64,000 bases of DNA from Amia ocellicauda (taxonomy: Eukaryota > Chordata > Actinopteri > Amiiformes > Amiidae), in assembly GCF_036373705.1 (NCBI RefSeq), contig NC_089851.1, positions 60,311,850 to 60,375,849 of the forward strand, written 5' to 3'. Position 1 is the stretch's first letter; every line of letters starts with the position of its first letter. The position numbers and the translations under genes are program-made. Of the stretch, positions 56,035-64,000 are shown one piece after another. Below the pieces are notes generated by a model. That model saw nothing but the letters and a program-made list of their open reading frames with translations, was not told where the DNA came from and did not search any database.

Positions 56035-57404
56035 TTAGACTCCCGCAGCACCAACGCCGCTGAACTTAAAAAGTTTAAAATCGGGAAAGTGATCAACAAT
56101 GCTGATCCCACGTCTCCCCTTAACCGACTCCAAAAACTCCCTTATACTCTGTGTGCTGTAGCCCCCTTTGAGCAGCGGACTGGCAGACAGACAGATCAGA
56201 GTCACTCCCCTCCTCATCGCTCTCGCCGGCCCCGCTGCCCTCCGCAGTCCCGGCCTCAGCCAGCAACTCCCACCTGCTCGCAGTGCAGACACCGCGCTCC
56301 ACGTCCTGCTTTTCTGCGACAAAACTGCGTTTCGCATCACTGTCAATGGGTCTACCCTTCTTCTCACGTTTCCGTTTAGGAAGTTTAAACTCCCCTTTCT
56401 CAGCCGTCACCTCCCCCTCCATTGCCACCTCTGCTGGCCGAATCTCAAGCGCCGGATCTGCCATAGACCCCTCACGAGCAGCGTCGTGGGAAAAACCTGC
56501 CTCCTGCAGAGCAATCTCACTCTCAGGCATCACAGTAGCAACCACAGCCAGAGCCACAGTCTCCCCACTCTCATGTCCCACACACCCCAGTACAGCATGT
56601 ACTACCTGTACCGGCACCCCGTTCCCACAAAGCACCCCAACACCACAAATCCCAACCTTCGCACCGACACCCGACGGTCCAGCCCGCTCCCCGTCCTGCA
56701 CACCCGCCGGTCCGGCCCGCTGCCCGTCCTGCACACCCGCCGGTCCGGCCCGCTGCCCGTCCCCGGTCCCTGACCCAGACTCTACGTGCCCTCCTCCACC
56801 GCAGCACTGCCACCCCCTTCTTCCCTCGATCTCCTGCAGTTCTTCGCAATATGACCTTCACGGCCGCAGACAAAACACTTCATGAGATCAGACGTAGCGA
56901 ACACAACATGGTCACAGACATCCAATCGAAAACGAAAGGCAACATTCAACTCCCCGTAGGTATCAGGAAACAACATATACAGCGGCCTATGAAAAGATAC
57001 ACCATGTTTCAGCTCGGGACTTTTACACCCAGCGGTATCATAGTGATATCCGACATAATCTGCCCGTGTCGGCTCAGCTCCGTGATCAAAACGACATTGG
57101 AAATATATGGCGGCACATTGGAAATAGTAACTTTCCGAGCCGGGACTGCAAGCGGCAAGACAGACACCAGGACTGCATCGACAACTAAACCCTCCAGAAC
57201 CACTCTCCGCACTAACGCTTCATTAGCAAGAAAAACAACAGATTTATTCATCCGAGATGCGGATTTAATATTCCCACACCCCACCACTTTCCCCAATTCA
57301 ATGACGCATCTTTCTACTGGGACGATCGCATCCACAATAAGTTTAATGCCGTGACGGCGAGTCAGGTTACTAAACCCCAGTCTCCCCAACTCGGGTGTAG
57401 CCAT
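56035..57404 (-). pseudogene. LINE ORF1 (nucleic-acid-binding), broken
   Basis: Likely start ATG at 57404 (MATPELGRLGFSNLTRRHG). The first part (to 57009) has an RRM-like pattern (KVTISNVPPYISNVVLITELSRHG). The next frame (56782-56976) carries the CCHC knuckle CFVCGREGHIAKNC. A third frame (56120-56734) contains tandem repeats of about 11 residues (QDGQRAGPAGV). It packages LINE RNA in related elements. At least two frame changes separate the pieces. Confidence 0.8.
56665..56765. repeat. 33-bp tandem repeat inside LINE ORF1
   Basis: About three copies of a GC-rich 33-bp unit (CGGTCCGGCCCGCTGCCCGT then CCTGCACACCCGC), each coding 11 residues in frame in the ORF1 piece (GQRAGPAGVQD). A length of 33 keeps the frame, so it could vary in copy number without damage. 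Confidence 0.8.
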
Positions 57405-57531
57405 GGCGATCGCTGACAAAAGTCTGCTTCCCTGCACAAACCCAAACAGTAATACACTTTTGTACCACCCAAACCAACACAAAGAAAGAAAAGGCAAGAA
57501 GGAGAGAAGAAAAAACGGGGAAAAACCCCAC

Positions 57532-57558
57532 TCACTCACTCACTCACTCACTCACTCA
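57532..57558. repeat. (CTCA)n run in the LINE 5' leader
   Basis: Seven tandem CTCA (CACT) tetramers, in the region just before ORF1 on the minus strand. Confidence 0.9.
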
Positions 57559-57768
57559 AGCTCTGCGCACTCCTCCACACTCCCGCCACACATGCACACT
57601 CCCGACAGACACCACGGTAGACAGACAGCAACAGACGATAGTCGATAGATAGATAGATTAATAGCATATTAAATAGCCTAATATTGTGTGACCTATAAGA
57701 CATGGCGCCAAGACAACAGCAAGCCTACGCTCGCTGTCACAGTAAGACATCACTGAGAGTTTGGTCAT

Positions 57769-58053
57769 GTGACTGAGCGAGATGCAGTGCCGATGAGGAC
57801 AGCACTGCGTGGGTACAGCAGGTTGAAATACCACACGGCCTGTGAAACGGTCATCGGGGAATTCAGGGAAATGTATCCTGTCCTGGCAATGCTGGGAAAG
57901 ATTGCCTGCACAATTCCTGCGTCCAGTGTGCCTGCAGAGCGTGACAAGGTGACAAGGTTGATGAGAATTGCAAGTTGTGACAAGGGGTTGCATGGCTTCA
58001 ACTTTGCACAAGCAGCGGAGCACTTCTATTCAATGAAGTCGCGCCGCAAATAA
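57769..58053 (+). pseudogene. hAT transposase C-terminal fragment
   Basis: Frame contains YPVLAMLGKIACTIPASSVPAERD, like the hAT C-terminal dimerisation domain (usual PVLAxLARKxLxIPASSxPSERxFS). The residues that normally follow (FSxAG) are not seen, and only the last portion of a transposase is present. AATAAA occurs near 58283. It starts close to the microsatellite at the LINE 5' side, so the LINE may have inserted next to or within it. Confidence 0.65.
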
Positions 58054-61000
58054 ACGGGAACTTGACAAACGCAGAATTCGGACCGACCAGCCTATTATTT
58101 TTTAGACCTAATTTTGTCTTCATTTAGCTTATTTTCAAGTTATTTAATTTGACGGGCTTGGAATGCAAAGAGACGTACATTTAATGTAGGCTATTGTCTT
58201 TATTTTATTAACAATAGCAAGGCTATTGGTTTTATTTTATTGTTGTAGCCTATATGCTTGTGAAGAGTTCATTCTGCTGACTAAATAAAATACATTTGTT
58301 GGATCATAGTGTTTGTGTTTTATTGCTGTTTAAATGTAAGCTATTATATGGCTATTTAAAACATATGTCCGATAATTGTTCTATATGACCGGAATTCAGG
58401 AATGTTATTGGCCATGTTGCCCATAAAAAAAAAAAGGCTAGCACAAACTCTGCTTAGATCACGGTATTCAGATATGAATTCTGTGAGGGAAATTGCAAGA
58501 AAACTAATAGTTTTACCTAATGGAATACAATCCTCAATTAATAGATGCAGAGAAAGTGTCAGCTGTGTAAACATGCGGCAGAGGCAGAAAAAGGAACATG
58601 CATTACAACACCTTGAAGATCAAAGTACATTTATAAAGATACATGAAATGCATTCCATTTTCAGCTCTTTCGAATAAACAGTATTTGAGATGAAAATCAA
58701 ATCAGAATTTTACAGTGCCATTAGTAAACGCCAGCAGAACAGCTATTCATCGGGTAAATGAGATCAGCAATGCTGGACTTCAAGATTGTAATGTGTTCTT
58801 GACACAAAATACCTTTTACTGGAATCCCATCCCTTTCCAGGGATTGGTAGTGGACAGCTCACAGTGGAATGTGTGTCCAGTGATGAGACAGGACAGACTT
58901 GTGCTACCCAGACAATTGGGCTGTGATTTGATCCAGCTTCTGAAGTATTATCTATACAGACTACTGCCTGTAGTGCTCAATAATTACTATACTACTACTA
59001 CTACTACCACTACTACTACAACAATTTTACCCAGCATGTGTGCATTTACCTTTTACCCTCAGCCTGCTCCCGCTCCATTTCCAGGTGGGCCAGCAAGGAC
59101 CTTGCCTTTTTCTGTCTCCTTAAGATTTCAGACCTATCCCCGTTGATCTCATTTAAAGAAGAAGAATTCTGGCATCTTGTAAGATGTTCCCTCATTCATG
59201 GATATATTCTGATGGCTCTTCTCAGTCTAGTGCCGAGAGAGAAAAAGATAAATTGAGCAAGAGATGCTGACAATTCAAGTCAAGCAGAAGGTAAAAGACA
59301 ACACTTTAGGTAGTGGAACAGTGCTCATTATGTAGGCTACAGAAACCTGTTACTGAGCTTGTATTACCTTAGACTTGAAAGAGCAGTCAACCTCGAACCA
59401 GGAGCCTGGCCTTTTGGATAATTCTTTTGGATTCTTAACTTACTGACTGTGGCCCATTCATCTTTGGGATTCCCTTCATTGTCGTACACAGACCCTGTGC
59501 TAGTCTTTACTCTGACAGGATGAGCACCACATGCCTGCTTTAAGCTGCAAATAGCATTTCAAGCAGTTTTAACACCCCATTATGAGGCCTCTTGTTAACA
59601 GTTCCTGAGAGGGGACAGCCTTGCAAACTGAAGTGTATCTTAAGCACATGGACTTGTCGGGCTCAACAGTGTGGCAGGGTTTAATTGATTGTGCATGACA
59701 GTGATTAATGCATTAAATGGGCCAAACAATCTTGCAATAATAATTTTGCTCTTGGGACTTCTTTGCATTTTTGGTTTGGAACAACGCAAGACCGAGTTCT
59801 CGAATTGCATAATCTCTTAGTAGCTCATTCTTATGTGAGGTGGGATTGCATTGCACAATAATAATATCCCCTCTCAAACTCATTAGATAAGTATTTTCTG
59901 ATTTACCATGCACAACGGAAGCTTCCCTGGAGACTCATTAGCCTGTCTCATTTATTTATTTATTTTCTACATTTTATTCCCCCCAGTTTCTTAACTATGG
60001 AGCAAAAATGACATTTTACAGCCACAAGGGGATCTTTGCTGTTTTTCTAAGATGTCCCATGAGATCTGGAAGGCTCAACTGGCTGATTGGTGCAGTTGTC
60101 AATTATTTTCTTTGGAATTAATGCATCAGGTTTTCACATTTGGAAACTTGACTTGCAACCTTTGTATTCTTTATTTAACAATTTATTGCGAAAGCATTGT
60201 AAAGTTTTAGCAGTCATTATTATTTAGTTACTTTATCTTCATATGTCTTTTCAATGGTATTTTATTTTAAATCGGAATGCAAATATGATTAGTTTTGGTT
60301 TCTCTTGTTTGTAGAACTTAACTGTTACGGTCAGATGGAAAATGCAATTAAAATCCTAAAAACAGCTTTGGTAAGCTTTGGTCCTGTCTTTTAGGTTAGC
60401 TTGTATGTACTGCTTAATAAATATTATAACAAACACAAAGTAAAAACTGCTTTACTGGTCAGACATGTTCCTTTTAGTTATTTATTGATTCCTACCAGTG
60501 AAGATTAAAGGACTATTGTACTTGAACCATAACAATGCCATTTCCTGTACTGTTTCTTCAAGGGCAGGGAAGTTAAGATGGGCAGAATGTCAGCTAGATT
60601 AAAACGCTCCTTCTTTCAGAGGAGGGCAAGGACACTAAGAAGAGGGTGCATAATTGCAGTGCGACTACTAGTTCCTTATCATCTTCCTGTGTATTTGACA
60701 TCTAATAGCTATCCTCGTCTCCCCTCTACAGTTCAGATTCTTTAAAGTGTGGCAGGGACTAGATTAATGGATGACTGATTACTGCAGAAGGATAACATTG
60801 CTGCAAAGGTAACTAGAAATATGAATAAATAAACTATATCCACGCATGCTCATCTCCCACTCCCTTCCCAGTAGGTATTCTTACACAAATGTCTATATAA
60901 ATAGTTTAAGTTAATCCTGGACTTCAATGATTCTCCATTTAAAACTGCTATAATCAAACAGGGCAGACTGTAACATTATTGTGGCTGTGAGGCTGAAACC

Positions 61001-61529
61001 ATTTTATTAGAATTGCTTTGTGCAGCTGCTTACCTTGTTGACTGACCATGCACAATTTATAACACTTCACATATGAGGTCCTCCAAAAACATACCTCAAT
61101 AACTATAATATAATCCTGATTCAAAAATTCAGGAGATTCAGGTGAAGTCTGAATTTCTAAAAAACAATGTTTTATATAGAGAGGACAAAATAAAAGGTAA
61201 GTATTGCATGTAGCACAAAAGTTATTTTAAATATTTAAATAGAAGGTCAGTCTTTCAAACAGCAAACACAACATTGTTCTTTCTAGCAGATACAGATACA
61301 ATCTGCTCAACATAGCCAACAAAATCATTTCAGATTCTCAGACACAGAAAAATGTACATAAAAGCAACCCAAAAAATAAGCTTCTGCAGCTACTTCTATT
61401 CATTAGAAAGAAATGCCCAGAATCTAAAAAAGGATGTACACTTTGTCTGATCAGTGACAGGAATCATGAGTACCGGTTTGTACGTTTGTTTCCGGTTAAG
61501 GGGAACTTTGCAATCCTGTCCGGTCTCAA
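58054..61529. other. Intergenic, nothing recognised
   Basis: AT-rich sequence without a recognised gene. Contains a short (ACT)n run at about 58986-59022. Open frames at 58402-58677 and 58715-59146 have no known domain. Confidence 0.4.
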
Positions 61530-61860
61530 AGTTGCCTGGTGAATATTATTGTTATTATTTATTAGTTGACACCATTTCCCAAGGTGAATTACAGTCACCA
61601 AATATACAGCTTTAAAAATAGAGCAAGAGCTATTAAATTACAATTTATTTCTTAGGCAGGGCAATTTAAAAAATGTGACAATATATCACATTATGTTTTA
61701 CATACAATTTCCCATTTAAACATGTTCTTTTTTTACTGGAACAATCTAGGTGAGGTACCTTGCTGAAGGGAACAATGGCAGTGTCCCGAACCTAGGAATG
61801 ATCCCACAACTTTCCACCCAGGAGGGAGCCCTGACCACTACTCCACTAGTAATATATTAC
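61530..61860 (+). repeat. Interspersed fish repeat (SINE-like)
   Basis: Diverged copy of a repeat common in fish genomes: TTTCCCAAGGTGAATTACAG, later CAATCTAGGTGAGGTACCTT, GCTGAAGGGAACAATGGCAG and a final CCCTGACCACTACTCCAC. The order (step ending in GACTTACA-like text, then CAATCTAGGTxAxGTACCTTGCT, then ACCACTxCTCCAC) matches the known family as I remember it. The family name is not assigned. Confidence 0.55.
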
Positions 61861-62069
61861 TTCACTCCCAATAAGAGTAAAATGAACTTGGGGCAGATTA
61901 GCGGTAGTTTATCATGCCATATTATCATGCCATCTTTAAAGGCACACCGACCAATTGTTAAAACCCACTGGGAGCATTGAATTGGTCTCAGACCTCAGGA
62001 CTACATGTTACAGGCTATATGATTCACCCTGCTTTCCTTGTGTGGATTTTAGCCGCATAAGCCAGGGTG

Positions 62070-62265
62070 CTGGATCCTGGTCCTCTAGGGCTGTATTGGC
62101 TTAAGGTATTCATTGTACGTCAACTCCTAACTGCCTAGTTCAACTGATCATTGGCTTAATTGGACAAATTTGACCACTTTCCTTATTATTAAATTATGGG
62201 TGATTGAAGGAAACCTATAAAACCTGCTGGACTGCAGCCTTCCAGGACCAGACATCAGCCAATTA
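62070..62265. repeat. Inverted-repeat interspersed element
   Basis: Imperfect inverted ends: GGATCCTGGTCCTCTAGGGC at the left and GCAGCCTTCCAGGACCAGAC at the right, about 150 bp apart, enclosing CTAATTGG/CCAATTAG-type text. It resembles a palindromic repeat frequent in fish genomes, a small non-autonomous DNA transposon. No target duplication was found. Confidence 0.5.
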
Positions 62266-64000
62266 GGAGTCGGTTCTTTGATATTTTGTTAATGTATATT
62301 ATATTTTCATCTAAGGTGCTGGTGGCAGGTTTTATATTAGAATGGTAGAAAAGTAAGTATTCAGATTCACAATTATCCCAAGTCTGCCATAGTTAGAAAA
62401 GGATCTGCACATTCCTGTCAAGCTGAATGTTAACAGGAGATGCCTATACTTCAGTAGGGCTGCGTTTTTCATGAGAGCATGGATTCCATTTAAAGTCTTT
62501 CTCATGCAAACATTTATTTCAGTCGAGAACTTTAGGGCTTTAATAGCCTTCTTCATCTTCAACGACACCACAGCCAGCTAGAAGTGAACTGGGAATTTCA
62601 TGAAAAAGGACAATTATAGTACCCAAAGAAGTGCTTCCTTGCTGTGCTACTCTGCAGAAGAAAGTAGCAGTCCCTCTATCTGAAGAACTGCTAATGAAAT
62701 GGCCCAAGAAGAGAAAACATCAAGCTTTATGTAAGGTACTCCTCCAGACTGCTGGAGTGTGTCTGAAGAAAGCTGGAGAACTGCCACAATAGCCACTCCT
62801 AGAGCTGTTGAACCTCTGATAGAAGAAGCAACAGTAATTAACACTTCTCCATAGGAAATCTCTCAACTTAGGGAATTAATCTATGTCTCACTCCAAGTAA
62901 ATTAGGATTCTTGTCAAGTCTTGTTTGGCAGCCCTAATTTATTCTCCTTTAGTTGTCTGTGATAACGGGCAAAATCTAAGCCTGTTCTGCTCATTCAAGA
63001 ACTGCAAATACGCACAATCAGTGTTTAGCATCTAGAGTCCATTTCACACTAGCATCCTCAACCCGTGTCAACCTGGTCACATGACATTACTGCGAAACAA
63101 AGACCACACCGACATCACTGTGAATCCTATTACAGTGATGATAATAAAAGTGCATGCCAACAGTAACAGCACCAGTCCTACAAAGAGCATCCCTGTCACA
63201 ACGTATTATAGACCCAGCTACTTTATTTAAGCCTACTCTTTATTATTGGATAATATTGATAATAATACATTCTTGTTGAATTTGTGTCATGTTAGATGCT
63301 GTTTGTTTTGTTTTACAGAAGATGCTTTTAACCTGCATGTTGTGTTGCATAGCAAAGTGATATCTGGAGTAAGTACAATAAAAACATTACTGTTAAAAGA
63401 GTAGAATGTGAGTGTTTGAATACATTAAATAACCCTCAGGCTAGATTTTATCTATAACTTATCATGTTCTCTATAAAGGCATCTTTTCTGCACACTTTTT
63501 CAATAAAGGCCTCCACATGCGCAATTGTTGTTCATTGCCATTTTCATTTCTAGTTAAACCAATAACTGCTCAGGTGAATCAAACCTTTTTAAAAAGTAAA
63601 GAAAAAGAGTGCAATCAATATAACTCGCTTACACATTCTGTGCATTCCTATATACATTTATATCGAGATTTTATACTGCCCCTCAAATAAATAAATAGAT
63701 ACAAACAGCCAGACACTAATCACCACTACATTGATCCAAAGTGTATGATACTGAAGTAAATAGAAAAAATCCACATCTTGTTCATTAAACAATCCTTATA
63801 CATTTCTTTAATTTACTTGTATTCTTCCCGAAATAGAAAAAAAAAACACATTACTTCTGGGGCAAAGACAAGAGAGAATTATAAGAAGTTTGTTTGGTGA
63901 ATAATTATCCAGCTGCTACAACCACTTGTGTTTCGATATGACAGTAAAAAGAAGCTGCATTGAAATTAATTGAGCGATTTTTTAAATGTCATTTTTCAAG
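62266..64000. other. Intergenic, nothing recognised
   Basis: AT-rich DNA to the right edge of the window. No gene, RNA or clear repeat recognised. Confidence 0.4.

Larger units (their letters stand above)
51511..57640 (-). mobile_element. Tx1-like LINE, nearly full length, broken
   Basis: Minus-strand non-LTR retrotransposon: 5' leader (57405-57640), ORF1 with CCHC knuckle, ORF2 with apurinic endonuclease and reverse transcriptase, a 3' part ending with AATAAA (plus strand TTTATT near 51524) just before the tail. The ORF1 zinc knuckle, the order of ORF2 motifs and the microsatellite target fit the Tx1 group of the L1 superfamily. It is flanked by CTAT on the 5' side and CCATCTATCC on the 3' side, so it lies within a CTAT/CCAT microsatellite. 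Both ORFs carry frameshifts and stops. Confidence 0.85.

Noticed and set aside
56168-56885. Long plus-strand frames opposite LINE ORF1 (about 200 codons each)
   Set aside because: GC-rich antisense frames; the ORF1 zinc knuckle is on the minus strand.

Overview
This window looks like ray-finned fish genomic DNA dominated by repeats. The evidence is a decaying vertebrate SMYD5 locus, eukaryotic nuclear tRNA genes, fish-type Tc1/mariner elements, a Tx1-like LINE, a Polinton and a gammaretrovirus-like provirus. No clearly intact host protein-coding gene was found. The only long intact reading frames are two transposases and some parts of fossil elements. Species cannot be fixed from the sequence.

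Layout. 1-16736: a tandem satellite of roughly 145-bp monomers, each starting with a variable (CCAT)n(CTAT)n tract, interrupted by two tRNA-bearing blocks (5151-5830 and 6278-6703) and ending at a third, longer block (16737-17660). 17660-18587: a cluster of tRNA-Leu, tRNA-Asp and an odd tRNA-Ser, bracketed by an exact 23-bp direct repeat. 19017-26462: a SMYD5 pseudogene with recognisable exons; its introns hold a DD36E (Incomer-type) Tc1/mariner copy and a solo LTR. 27604-28824: a second DD36E copy. 28825-31038: nothing firmly identified.

31039-48226: a nested locus. A gammaretrovirus-like provirus lies on the minus strand with two LTRs about 3 percent diverged and a shared GTAG target duplication. 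Between its leader and its integrase/env remains sits a broken Polinton (integrase, minor and major capsid proteins, protease, packaging ATPase, protein-primed DNA polymerase and several accessory frames). 48396-48461 may be the last exon of an unidentified gene. 48895-50633: a Tc1 relic interrupted by a 492-bp hAT-type MITE with an 8-bp duplication. 51511-57640: a nearly full-length but broken Tx1-like LINE on the minus strand, inserted in a CTAT/CCAT microsatellite. 57769-58053: a hAT transposase tail. 58.1-64 kb: AT-rich intergenic DNA with two short interspersed repeats.

The region reads as a repeat-rich accumulation zone. The satellite has carried and reshuffled tRNA genes, a host gene copy has decayed under insertions, and elements have landed inside one another: Polinton in provirus, MITE in Tc1, LINE in microsatellite. 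All calls come from reading the sequence by eye; family names rest on recognised motifs, not searches.
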